Shown piece by piece: positions 8,485 to 17,251 of a DNA stretch of 35,609 nucleotides. Source of the stretch: Methanocella_A sp964548585 (GTDB taxonomy: Archaea > Halobacteriota > Methanocellia > Methanocellales > Methanocellaceae); assembly GCA_964548585.1 (NCBI GenBank), contig CAZJRS010000031.1, positions 1 through 35,609 of the forward strand, read 5' to 3'. The position numbers and the translations under genes are program-made. Each line of letters opens with the position of its first letter. Within the stretch, counting starts at the first letter, position 1. The notes under the pieces were generated by a model. That model searched no databases and was not told the DNA's origin. It saw only the letters and a program-made list of their open reading frames with translations.

Positions 8485-8955
8485 CTGACAAACTTAAGAA
8501 GAATCGCTACATATGCCTTAGCGGCATTGATTATCGCGTCTATGATCGTGGTGCCGGTGGCATCTGCCAGATTTGGAGGCGCAGGATTTGGGGGAGCAGG
8601 AATCGCTAGTGCCGGATCATCCGCACTGGCCAGTTCGGGCGGCTTCGGCGGCCTTGGAGGACTGGGCGGTGCCAGCGCGATCAGCAGCGCATCGTCTATC
8701 AGTTCCGGCTTCGGCGGCTACGGCGGCTACGGCGGCCTAGGCCTCGGAGGACTGGGAGGATTCGGCGGCTACGGCCTCAACAGAGGGTTCGGTGGCTTCG
8801 GCGGCTACGGCCTCAACAGAGGCTTTGGTCTCGGCGGCTGGGGCAGCGGCTTCGGGAACAACTGGGGCGGCCTCGGAGGCTTCGGCGGCTACGGACTTGG
8901 TAACTACGGTCTCGGCGGCCTTGGCTATGGTGGCCTGGGCGGCTGTGGCTGCTAA
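8485..8955 (+). CDS. Secreted Gly-rich repeat protein, CTG start (paralogue of 7651-8115)
   Basis: The product has 156 residues from CTG 8485. It has a signal peptide (LRRIATYALAALIIASMIVVPVASA) and a Ser/Ala-Gly region, GGASAISSASSISSGFGGYG, that matches its neighbour. Long GGFGGYGLNRGFGG repeats follow, ending in GGCGC with two cysteines. A TTG at 8527 would start in the middle of the hydrophobic core. The CTG with GGGGG and a 7-base spacer gives a complete signal peptide and is the same arrangement as in the upstream paralogue. It has only two tryptophans, so the paired proteins have diverged in repeat chemistry (Trp/Asn versus Tyr/Leu/Phe). A terminator-like hairpin follows. Function is unknown; a secreted structural or adhesive role is inference from composition. 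Confidence 0.78.
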   Translation: MTNLRRIATYALAALIIASMIVVPVASARFGGAGFGGAGIASAGSSALASSGGFGGLGGLGGASAISSASSISSGFGGYGGYGGLGLGGLGGFGGYGLNRGFGGFGGYGLNRGFGLGGWGSGFGNNWGGLGGFGGYGLGNYGLGGLGYGGLGGCGC

Positions 8956-8983
8956 TAAGAATATGGTAAATAAAAAATCGACA

Positions 8984-9030
8984 GAGGGTACCTTCACAAA
9001 TACTGAAGGTGTCCCCCCTTATTATTTTTC
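8984..9030 (+). terminator. Hairpin terminator after the Gly-rich genes
   Basis: A perfect 7-bp stem ACCTTCA/TGAAGGT (8990-8996 with 9004-9010, 7-base loop) is followed by a C run and TTATTATTTTTC. It sits between the stop at 8955 and the convergent larB gene. Confidence 0.65.
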
Positions 9031-9062
9031 AGCTACCCGGAGATATCCGGATGGCGTAGCCA

Positions 9063-9827
<765 letters not shown>

Positions 9828-9969
9828 CGTTTTCCTCCGGAAAATCAGTATAAAGACTCATACAGAGGCGGGTTATAAAAGCTTTTGCCCTGACTGGATA
9901 ATCACGGCTACCGGGGCCTTCGTATATAAACGCCAGGAAGACTGGACGCCAGAAAACGTGAAAAATGGT

Positions 9970-10992
9970 TTAGTAGTCCCTGTCAACCAGGAACCTGCCG
10001 ATTGCAATGATATCTTCCATTGCCTGGCTGCCGGGGCAGAGACCTTCTAGCTCGGCGAGAGCTTCGTCCCGGTACTTGCTGGCTACTCCTGCGGTGTACT
10101 CGTAAGAGCCGGCTTCGGTGAGGATCTTAAAGACGCTGTCAATATCGGCTTCGGCGAACTTCTCTTTCTCGTAGAGGCTTTTCAGCTCATCCTTTTGTTG
10201 AGAATACTGCAAAGCGTAGAGCACCGGAAGCGTCTTCTTCTTGTTTCTGATGTCGTTCCTCGCGGACTTGCCGGTCTTCGCGGGGTCGCCCCAGATGCCC
10301 AGGATATCGTCCTGGATCTGGAAGCCTATGCCGATCTTATGGCCGAACGACTTGAAGCGCCGGATTACTTCCTGATCGTCAGTCGCTGCCATAGCCCCGA
10401 TAGCGGTGGATGCCTCGATCAGCGCTGCGGTCTTGCCGGTGATCATCTCCACGTACTCCTCGACGGTGACGCCCTTCCGGTTCTGGAAGTCCATGTCCAG
10501 GTACTGGCCTTCGCAGAGCTGCATGATCGTCTCGTTGAAGACTTTTAAGACCGAGACCATGGTTTCAGGCTTCACTTTCAGTTCCATGATCGCCATGTAA
10601 GAAAATACATCCATGGCATCACCGGTGTTGATCGCCTGGGGCACGCCCCACAGCTTCCAAACCGTAGGCCTGTGGCGACGCTTCTCGTCCCCATCCTCGA
10701 TGTCATCATGGATCAGCGAGAAATTGTGAACCAGCTCGACCGCCGCAGCACCGGGCAAAGCGTTTTCGAATTTGCCGCTGACAGCTTCGCAGGCGAGCAG
10801 ACACATGGTCGACCGCAGCTGTTTCCCGCCCTTGTTATCGCAAGGGCTAAGCTTTTCGTCACGCCACCCGAGGTGGTACATCATCATGTCACCGAGCAGC
10901 CCGACTCTTCTGCGGCTTTCGATGATCCGTCTCATCTCCTGGTTCGTGTAAACGGAATAGTTCTCAAGGATAGCGGTGACCGGGATTACCAT
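9970..10992 (-). CDS. Polyprenyl diphosphate synthase, probably geranylgeranyl diphosphate synthase
   Basis: The product has 340 residues from the ATG at 10992; a TTG three codons upstream is an alternative. Visible features are GGKQLRS, the first aspartate-rich motif in SLIHDDIEDGDEKRRHRPT (DDIED at about 96-100), and the second motif in FQIQDDILGIWGD (about 225-236). It condenses isopentenyl diphosphate with allylic diphosphates to build the C20 chain for archaeal ether lipids. A phenylalanine stands five residues before the first DDxxD, the position known in archaeal enzymes to limit the product to C20, which favours geranylgeranyl diphosphate. A TATA-like AGTATTAATACG lies near 11026. It diverges from the MinD-like gene. 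Chain length is inferred. Confidence 0.9.
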   Translation of the reverse strand: MVIPVTAILENYSVYTNQEMRRIIESRRRVGLLGDMMMYHLGWRDEKLSPCDNKGGKQLRSTMCLLACEAVSGKFENALPGAAAVELVHNFSLIHDDIEDGDEKRRHRPTVWKLWGVPQAINTGDAMDVFSYMAIMELKVKPETMVSVLKVFNETIMQLCEGQYLDMDFQNRKGVTVEEYVEMITGKTAALIEASTAIGAMAATDDQEVIRRFKSFGHKIGIGFQIQDDILGIWGDPAKTGKSARNDIRNKKKTLPVLYALQYSQQKDELKSLYEKEKFAEADIDSVFKILTEAGSYEYTAGVASKYRDEALAELEGLCPGSQAMEDIIAIGRFLVDRDY

Positions 10993-11142
10993 AGTGTTCA
11001 AGTGCCTATTGACTTTTACGTATTAATACTCTTCGAAAATCGTGCATTAATACCCTTGGAAGTCCCAAGATAAGCTTCGGCGTATGCTGCTAAATCGAGC
11101 GTGAAACTGTAAGGCTATCGCCAGTGCACAGATAGAGGAAAA

Positions 11143-11178
11143 CGTTATATGCAATTAACTGTAAATAAGTATCAGGTG
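11143..11178 (+). promoter_or_regulatory. TATA box and ribosome-binding site of the MinD-like gene
   Basis: CGTTATATGC at 11143-11152 predicts a start near 11173, and AGGTG at 11174-11178 lies 5 bases before the ATG at 11184. Confidence 0.45.
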
Positions 11179-11183
11179 CCCCC

Positions 11184-12434
11184 ATGGATCACTCCGGGAT
11201 TGAGGTCAGGAAACACTGGGATGCAGCCGGCGGCCGCATGCTGATCATCCTGAGGAACGGCAGCTCGTTCGTCAGCAGGGCTACGGTTGAGGATACCTAC
11301 CCGGAGGCGATTTCCGGCATCCTGTGCTTTGCCAGGTCGGGGGGTATGACCCCTTCGGCTTCCGCAGCGGGCGGCAAGATCACATGGCAGCTTACCGGGC
11401 TTCAGCCCGGCGATGTCCGGGAACTAGTCTACACCTCGCTGTCAGCCCAGGCGCTGCGTGATCCCGGGTTGAAAAAGCGGCCTTCTGACCGTGACTCCGC
11501 GCTGCTTGCCGGAATGAGCGGTACTACCCCGCGGCTGGTCATGGAAGATGCGGCCATTGACCCTATCGCCAGTATTCCACCTTCCGGGGTAGCCCCCGTC
11601 AGCAAGGTACCCCCGGCCAAACCAGAAGAGTCCAGTGTGTCGCCACCGGTGGAAAAAGCCGGCACAGTCATTTGCGTAGGCGCGGGAAAAGGAGGAACAG
11701 GAAAAACCACATTCTCGATTAACTTCGGCATAGCGCTGGCTGAAATGGGTTTTGAGACCGTATTGCTGGACGCGGATACGAGCATGAGTAACATGGCCTC
11801 GTATATGGGCATCGACGTCCAGAGCATGAAAGCCACGTTGCACGAAGTCCTGTCAGGAGAAGCCGAGCCGGACAAAGCAGTCTACCGGGCGTTTAACGAC
11901 CGGCTCAGAATCGTTCCCAGCGGGCTATCCATAGCCGGTTTCCTCAAGATGGACCGGAGCCTGCTCGATGGTGTCATCGGCCATTTTTCCAGGAATGCCG
12001 ACTTTATCGTGATCGATACGCCTGCCGGATACAACAAAGAGGTGGCTCTGTCACTCTACGCTGCCGACTATCTGATCCTCGTGCTCAACCCGGACGACGG
12101 GAGCATGATCGACGGCCTCAAGGTGCAGGAGATGGCCAGAATACTGGACGTAAGAGTGCCGGGCATCGTCTTGAACAGGTATGACATGACCGGCCACCAG
12201 TACAGCAAGTCCCAGATCGAACAATACTTCGGTACGCCTGTCATTGGTATGTTGCCCGAAGACGGGGAGATGCGCCGTAAAGACAAGGTGCCGGCCATCC
12301 TGGCCAATCCCGGATCCCGGACCGCCAGGGAAATATACCGTGTGGCCGAGACGATCTCGGGACGAAAGCGTAATGAGCAGCCGCCTGCGCGACCGTTTGC
12401 CGCGAGACTTATGGAAGCCCTATTTAAGTCCTGA
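11184..12434 (+). CDS. MinD/ParA-family P-loop ATPase with extra N-terminal beta domain
   Basis: The product has 416 residues. Residues 1-90 look like a small beta-sandwich (IILRNGSSFVSRATVEDTYP, ITWQLTGLQPGDVRELVY), similar in style to DUF11-like archaeal domains. A Pro/Ser-rich linker (about 95-160) follows. The deviant Walker A GKGGTGKTT is at 168-176, followed by FETVLLDADTSMSNMASYMG and FIVIDTPAGYNKEVAL, with the full MinD core to residue about 395. The end RPFAARLMEALFKS could be an amphipathic membrane-targeting helix like that of MinD; this is inference. Such ATPases place proteins or complexes in the cell or act in flagellar, pilus or partition systems; no partner is adjacent. The N-terminal fusion is unusual for MinD. 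Confidence 0.87.
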   Translation: MDHSGIEVRKHWDAAGGRMLIILRNGSSFVSRATVEDTYPEAISGILCFARSGGMTPSASAAGGKITWQLTGLQPGDVRELVYTSLSAQALRDPGLKKRPSDRDSALLAGMSGTTPRLVMEDAAIDPIASIPPSGVAPVSKVPPAKPEESSVSPPVEKAGTVICVGAGKGGTGKTTFSINFGIALAEMGFETVLLDADTSMSNMASYMGIDVQSMKATLHEVLSGEAEPDKAVYRAFNDRLRIVPSGLSIAGFLKMDRSLLDGVIGHFSRNADFIVIDTPAGYNKEVALSLYAADYLILVLNPDDGSMIDGLKVQEMARILDVRVPGIVLNRYDMTGHQYSKSQIEQYFGTPVIGMLPEDGEMRRKDKVPAILANPGSRTAREIYRVAETISGRKRNEQPPARPFAARLMEALFKS

Positions 12435-12640
12435 TTAAGATCGAGGTAATGATAGCCTATTACCTGGCGTTCGACTGCTTTTCCCGGGCAAAAGGCTACC
12501 CTGACAGCCACAGGGCTCTTGCGCTGCGGCCTCTGGCCTGCCATCGTGCGCGTGTCTCCTCATATCTGTCCGAAATTCGAATTAAGCTCATATCTCCGTG
12601 CTCAGATACCTGCATAAGAGTTACAGCGTAGGGGATGTTC

Positions 12641-13057
12641 ATGAAAATCAAGGAAGTAATGACTAACGAGATCGCGTGTGTCGATACGAAATCCACGGCC
12701 GCCGATGCTGCAATGAAGATGAAGGATCAGAACACAGGCACTGTGATTGTTGTTGAGGAGGGCAATGTCAAGGGGATCGTGACCGATCGGCAGATCACGG
12801 TCCGGGCGGTCGCGGAGCGAAAGGACCCGATGAACACGCCGGTATCCGACATCATGACCACTGACATCGTCGGGTGCAGTGAAAACGACGATATTTTCGA
12901 CGCCCTGAAGACCATGGGTGAGAACAGGGTCCGGAGGCTTCCCGTTGTGAACGACAGCTCCCAGCTCGTGGGCATCGTCTCGGTTTCAGATATCGCCCGG
13001 GAGATGCGTATCGGCATGGACAGCATGTTTGACGAAATCACGAAAGCGTCTCGCTAG
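12641..13057 (+). CDS. CBS-domain pair protein
   Basis: The product has 138 residues: two complete CBS motifs and nothing else. The first runs from IKEVMTNEIACVDTKSTAADAAMKM to GIVTDRQITVRAVAE. The second runs from VSDIMTTDIVGCSENDDIFDALKTM to VVNDSSQLVGIVSVSDIAREM. CBS pairs bind adenine nucleotides or S-adenosylmethionine and act as energy or ligand sensors, usually on a partner. The ATG at 12641 is preferred over 12635 because AGGGGA at 12630-12635 is then 5 bases upstream. No partner gene is adjacent on the same strand within an operon distance; the gene is followed by a cluster of hairpins. Family assignment is firm and the ligand unknown. Confidence 0.9.
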   Translation: MKIKEVMTNEIACVDTKSTAADAAMKMKDQNTGTVIVVEEGNVKGIVTDRQITVRAVAERKDPMNTPVSDIMTTDIVGCSENDDIFDALKTMGENRVRRLPVVNDSSQLVGIVSVSDIAREMRIGMDSMFDEITKASR

Positions 13058-13118
13058 AGCGAGAAAGATCACAGAATAACAGTGATTGAGTCAGCGGGGG
13101 ACAAATCGTAGGTCCCCC
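13049..13118 (+). terminator. Three hairpins downstream of the CBS gene
   Basis: TCTCGCT/AGCGAGA at 13049-13064 overlaps the stop codon. ATCAC/GTGAT follows near 13068-13086. CGGGGGAC/GTCCCCCG at 13095-13119 has a 9-base loop. No T run follows the last, so termination is only a guess. Confidence 0.4.
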
Positions 13119-13215
13119 GGTCCTGATGCCAGCAGAGGAAAAACTATTCAAGCTTATTTCTCAAGCGGCCAGCTTCCCGACAGCGTTAAAAACCCGGAAA
13201 TGCTAACACTTACAT

Positions 13216-14070
13216 ATGATCCGCGTCGGCACTTCAGGCTGGTCCTACGACGACTGGGTGGGCGCATTTTACCCGCCCGGCCTCCCTAAACACGCCTGGC
13301 TGAGCTACTACGGGAAATATTTCCACACCACGGAGATCAACAGCTCGTTCTACGCGTTCCCTGCGCCTTTCGTGGTGCAGGAGTGGATCAGGAAAGCATC
13401 TGTGTTAAAAGGTTTCGAGTTTTCCCTGAAGCTGCCGGGTAAGGTGACCCATGACACGTTGATGACCGACGTCACGACCGCGCTCGATTTTGAGGCTAAA
13501 GTGCTATCCCCGCTGGGCGAAGCCGGAGCGCTGGGCGCGGTACTGATCCAGGCGTCGCCATACCTGCACTATCCAGAACATATCGACCGCCTGGAAACCC
13601 TGCTGGAGGCGCTCGACACGAAAGGCATCGACTATGCCCTGGAGCTACGACACAGCTCATGGCTGCACTCAAATACGGGCATCGTCACTGATGCCCTTAA
13701 AATATTGAAAAAGCATGAGGTAGCGCTCTGCGCAGTAGACGGCCCGTCCATGCCCATGATCACGCTAAACACAGGCCGCCATTCTTACCTCAGGTTCCAC
13801 GGCCGCAATGCCGACATGTGGTTCTCGAAGGAGAAAAACCCGGAAGGCAGGATGAACCGGTACGATTACTCCTATACCAGACAAGAGCTGGAGCCGTGGG
13901 CATCCTCGGTTAAGCCCATGACGGGTACGATCAGGGCTTACTTTAACAACCACCCCCGGGCGAATGCCGTGAAAAACGCGAAGCTCTTCGAGATGATGCT
14001 CGGGCTGGAGCCCGAGGAAAGCCAGCCTCTGCCGACCCAGCGGCAGACAGGGCTGTCCAGGTTCTTCTAG
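13216..14070 (+). CDS. DUF72 (YecE-like) TIM-barrel protein
   Basis: The product has 284 residues and starts MIRVGTSGWSYDDWVGAFYP, followed by YGKYFHTTEINSSFYAFP, FEFSLKLPGKVTH, YALELRHSSWL and SYLRFHGRNADMWFS. These are the signature stretches of DUF72/COG1801 in order. The family has a TIM-barrel fold without an agreed function. The length is normal. A TTAAAAACC element centred near 13189 lies about 27 bases before the ATG, which predicts a leaderless message starting at or next to the start codon. The gene is transcribed alone and ends convergent with tatC. Confidence 0.9.
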   Translation: MIRVGTSGWSYDDWVGAFYPPGLPKHAWLSYYGKYFHTTEINSSFYAFPAPFVVQEWIRKASVLKGFEFSLKLPGKVTHDTLMTDVTTALDFEAKVLSPLGEAGALGAVLIQASPYLHYPEHIDRLETLLEALDTKGIDYALELRHSSWLHSNTGIVTDALKILKKHEVALCAVDGPSMPMITLNTGRHSYLRFHGRNADMWFSKEKNPEGRMNRYDYSYTRQELEPWASSVKPMTGTIRAYFNNHPRANAVKNAKLFEMMLGLEPEESQPLPTQRQTGLSRFF

Positions 14071-14162
14071 GGTTAATTGAATAAACTCCGAATGATTCAA
14101 CATAGCAGCGTACCATGTAAAGCCGGGAGTTTTGGGAGGTACATGGCGCTTAAATTTTGCAG

Positions 14163-14933
14163 TCAGCCGCTCGCCTTCTCCGGTACCGGAGGCGCGTCAT
14201 TAGGAGCCGTAAACCTCAGGATGAGCAGGCTGATCTCATAGAAGATGATCAGGGGAACGCCCACCATGATCTGCGTTAAAACGTCAGGACTGGTGGCCAG
14301 TGCAGCGACGATGAGAATGATCACGTACATGTGCCGGCGATATTTCTTGAACATCCAGACTGGCACAATGCGAGCCCGGGCCAGCGTGGTCATGGCCAGC
14401 GGCAGTTCGAAGACCAGGCCGAAGACCAGTGTGGTCATCATAGCGAAGTTTACGAAGTCAGATACCTTCCAGCTGTTGGCGACTCCGGCGGCCAGCGAGC
14501 TTTCCAGCAGGTACTTGAAAACCAGGGGCAGCATCAGGAAGTACGAGTAGGCGCAGCCTACGAGGAATAATCCCAGTCCTATGGCTGTCGCCAGAAGTAA
14601 CGAAGGGCCGCTGATCCTGAAGCGGCTGCCGATTTGTCTCCCAGCCAGAAACCTGTAAGCGTAGAAAAATACGATGGGTAGCGCGGCGATGAAACCTACG
14701 ATGAACGATAGCTTCAGCTCCAGCATCATGAGCTCCAGCGGCTGGGTCTGAATCAGATGGTATATCTCGCCGGAGTACTGCTGCTGTGGTAATAGGTCCC
14801 TGCTCATGCGGATGATCGCTTCGCCGGTGAACGGGAAGACAATGACCGAGACTAGCAGGATATAGATGCCCAGGATCATGAGGTTCTTCTTGAACCTGAC
14901 CACCAGGCCGGCGAAGTCTTGGATTAAGGGCAC
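14163..14933 (-). CDS. tatC: Twin-arginine translocase subunit TatC
   Basis: The product has 256 residues with six predicted membrane helices. Helix 1 is at about 19-37, then a long extracytoplasmic loop with LLPQQQYSGEIYHLIQTQPLELMMLELKLSF, which carries the TatC hallmark of a Pro-x-Glu before helix 2. Helices follow around 75-92, 108-132, 155-182, 199-213 and 218-236. TatC recognises twin-arginine signal peptides and exports folded proteins. The N-terminus PLIQDFAGLVVRFKKNL aligns with the usual PL-x-HL-x-ELR-x-R motif but lacks the HL and ELR residues, which is odd. The start is a GTG at 14933, since a stop codon lies four codons upstream. It follows the GT4 gene by 38 bases, probably in one transcript. 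No tatA is in the window. Confidence 0.88.
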   Translation of the reverse strand: MPLIQDFAGLVVRFKKNLMILGIYILLVSVIVFPFTGEAIIRMSRDLLPQQQYSGEIYHLIQTQPLELMMLELKLSFIVGFIAALPIVFFYAYRFLAGRQIGSRFRISGPSLLLATAIGLGLFLVGCAYSYFLMLPLVFKYLLESSLAAGVANSWKVSDFVNFAMMTTLVFGLVFELPLAMTTLARARIVPVWMFKKYRRHMYVIILIVAALATSPDVLTQIMVGVPLIIFYEISLLILRFTAPNDAPPVPEKASG

Positions 14934-14971
14934 GGCTATCGACTATTCCTTTTCGCTCTATTGTTAAATAC

Positions 14972-16153
14972 TTAGGGGATGCGGCATTTCTCCCGGAGAA
15001 CGCCCTCGTAGACCTGTATCGTCTTCGCGGCGATGAGCTTCCAGTCGAACTCCTCTTCCGCGATTTTCCGGCTTTGCCTGCCCATCGTCGCCATCTTTTG
15101 CGGGTCCGCCAGGAGAGCGTTGATCCGGTCCGCCAGTGCTTCCGGGCTACGCATAGGTACGACGTACCCGTTAACCCCATCCCGGACGAGCTCCCTGTTT
15201 CCACCCGCAGTGGTACAGACCACGGGCTTGCCAGACGACATGGCCTCCAGGATGGCGATGGGCAGGACTTCCCAGACTGATGGCAGTACAAACAGGTCGC
15301 AGGTGCCATAGGTCTCTTTCAGCTGTTCTTCGCTTAGGTAACCGGAGAAGATCACGCTCTTCTCCAGGCCCATGGCGGTCACTTTCTTCCTGAGCCCTGG
15401 CAGTGAATTGCCCCTGCCCACCAGAAACAGCTTTGCATCCGGGTGCTTTTCGAGGACGGCAGGCATTGCATCAAGCAGATATGGCAACCCCTTCTGGGTG
15501 ATCATTCTGCCTACGAACAGCAGCATCGGGCTATCGCCGATAGAGTACTTCTCACGCACACCCCTGGCCTCGGATGGGTGGAAATCCCTTACGTTGATGC
15601 CGTTATGTACCGGGACGATCTTGTCCGGGTTGATCCGGTACTTACTGATATCGCCCTTGACCCACTCCGACACCGCTATGATCCGATCGGCCAGCGCGAA
15701 CGGCCAGCGGCCGATCAGCCAGTCGTAAGCCAGGCCGAAAACGGTGATCTGAGGGGCGATCCCCACGGGCCGGGCATTGTGGATGGTCATCATGAACGGC
15801 TTTTTAGTCAGTTTAGCGTAGATGGCTGCCGTGTCGAAGTCCGGGAAGAACCGGTTCTGGAGGTGGATGATATCAAAGTGGTACTGCTTATCCAGCTTTC
15901 TGAGGTAAAGCGAAAAGAACGGCGATACAATGTAAGGCGGGGGGTACAAGCCCGGCACCCTGATCTCCAGACATGGGACACGGTGGACTTTGACCCCGTC
16001 AATCTCCTCGTAGGCGGGCAGTCCCTTCAGCTTCGCTGTCACAATCGTCACGTCCACGCCCTGCCGGACGAGCTCCCGGGACAGCTCGTACATGTGCTTC
16101 TCAACTCCCCCGGAAAAGGGGTGGAACAGGGCGTTGACTATGCAAATGCGCAT
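14972..16153 (-). CDS. GT4-family (GT-B) glycosyltransferase
   Basis: The product has 393 residues from the ATG at 16153, chosen because it opens directly with MRICIVNALFHPFSGGVEKHM, the family N-terminus. The frame runs further upstream but those residues look random and cover the neighbour's promoter. The C-terminal domain has ILEAMSSGKPVVCTTAGGNRELV with the EX7E-type motif. Mid-protein stretches are LLFVGRMITQKGLPYLLDAM and LFLVGRGNSLPGLRKKV. It transfers a sugar from an activated donor in glycan or glycolipid synthesis at the cytoplasmic membrane face. A TATA-like ATCTTTTACT centred near 16180 predicts a leaderless message. It is followed by tatC after 38 bases; the functional link is unclear. 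Confidence 0.92.
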   Translation of the reverse strand: MRICIVNALFHPFSGGVEKHMYELSRELVRQGVDVTIVTAKLKGLPAYEEIDGVKVHRVPCLEIRVPGLYPPPYIVSPFFSLYLRKLDKQYHFDIIHLQNRFFPDFDTAAIYAKLTKKPFMMTIHNARPVGIAPQITVFGLAYDWLIGRWPFALADRIIAVSEWVKGDISKYRINPDKIVPVHNGINVRDFHPSEARGVREKYSIGDSPMLLFVGRMITQKGLPYLLDAMPAVLEKHPDAKLFLVGRGNSLPGLRKKVTAMGLEKSVIFSGYLSEEQLKETYGTCDLFVLPSVWEVLPIAILEAMSSGKPVVCTTAGGNRELVRDGVNGYVVPMRSPEALADRINALLADPQKMATMGRQSRKIAEEEFDWKLIAAKTIQVYEGVLREKCRIP

Positions 16154-16232
16154 GGGATACACTACATGCCCGAACAGTAAAAGATTTTTCGGCCAAACAT
16201 TTAATTCCACGGGAAGCAACATACAGGGTATT

Positions 16233-17171
16233 ATGGTCCTGTCCCCGCAAAGCTTCCCGCTGGAGACTGGCAGTTCGCTGACCGAGGATGCAGAGAGCCT
16301 GCTAACCGAGTCGGCATCCCGCCTCACGGCTCCCGCCGAGGTCGATCATGCCTATGTGACCGGACTTCCGGAACGGGTTCGCAGGGGTGAGCTCAGCGTC
16401 ATTACACTGCTGAAGGGCCTGGAAACAATTGGCATCGTCTGCTACCGTACTGTCGACAGCGAGTCCGAGGTTGTTTACTGCTGCATGAAAACGGGTTACG
16501 AAGGCCTGGAGCGACTTTTCATAGGCCGTATCGTCAGCGAGTTTACCGGGTACGGCATTCGTGTCGTGCGCGGCAGCTTCTCCGGCCCGGGGGCAGATCG
16601 GTTTACAGCGGCAGCAGTGGAGATCGGTTTCAGGAAAGTCGTGCGGATGAGCATGACATATAGTGTGACCGAAGACCTCGCCTACACCTACCGGCCGGCG
16701 CCCGACATCGAGATTCGACAGTGGACCCCGGCCTACTTTGAGGATGTCTGCAAGCTCATGTGTGTTGCCGCGGAAGACTTCGACCGTGCTGTTTACCCGC
16801 TGTTCGGCTCCATCGAAGGTGCTCGCACTCTGCTGCTTAGCATCCTCCGGGACCGCCACGGTATATTTCTGCCGGAACTGTCACTGGTAGCACTGATCGA
16901 CGGCGAGCCCGCCGGCTTCCTGCTGGCATCCATGATCCAGAACGGTACCGTACTCATCCTGGACATCGCGGTCGAAAGCGAGCGCAGACGCAGGGGCGTC
17001 GGAGGCAAGCTGCTCCAGTACCTGATCAGTAAAAGCGCCGTGCTGAGCCGACGGCAGATCGTGCTCGCCGTGACACTGGACAACAACCCGGCGATCGAGC
17101 TCTACAAAAAAACAGGGTTCAGACAAACGTCGATCTTTGACCAGTATGTGCTGGAGATTAGAGGGAAGTAA
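16233..17171 (+). CDS. Two-domain GNAT acetyltransferase
   Basis: The product has 312 residues from the ATG at 16233, preceded by AGGGT; a TATA-like ACATTTAATT centred near 16203 fits a nearly leaderless start. Residues about 160-310 form a typical GNAT domain. It has PELSLVALIDGEPAGFLLAS, ILDIAVESERRRRGVGGKLLQYLI with the acetyl-CoA pyrophosphate loop, and LAVTLDNNPAIELYKKTGFRQTS. The N-terminal 140 residues look like a degenerate GNAT fold (VITLLKGLETIGIVCYRTV, VSEFTGYGIRVVRGSF, AAAVEIGFRKVVRM) that lacks the RxxGxG loop. One active and one decayed domain is a common arrangement. The acceptor substrate is unknown. It diverges from the GT4 gene and converges on hef. Confidence 0.85.
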   Translation: MVLSPQSFPLETGSSLTEDAESLLTESASRLTAPAEVDHAYVTGLPERVRRGELSVITLLKGLETIGIVCYRTVDSESEVVYCCMKTGYEGLERLFIGRIVSEFTGYGIRVVRGSFSGPGADRFTAAAVEIGFRKVVRMSMTYSVTEDLAYTYRPAPDIEIRQWTPAYFEDVCKLMCVAAEDFDRAVYPLFGSIEGARTLLLSILRDRHGIFLPELSLVALIDGEPAGFLLASMIQNGTVLILDIAVESERRRRGVGGKLLQYLISKSAVLSRRQIVLAVTLDNNPAIELYKKTGFRQTSIFDQYVLEIRGK

Positions 17172-17251
17172 TAGTTTCTTTGAGCCGGTGAAGGAGATCG
17201 AACGCTGCGCACCCATCGATCAATTTATAACCCATAGCACAGCGATCTTTT

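Noticed and set aside
8997..9062. Further small stems (CCGGA/TCCGG and ATGGC/GCCAT) before the larB stop
   Set aside because: Five-base stems in this composition are expected by chance; only the ACCTTCA/TGAAGGT stem was kept.
16154..16327. Upstream extension of the GT4 glycosyltransferase frame
   Set aside because: The extra 58 residues cover the divergent promoter and precede the conserved family N-terminus at 16153.
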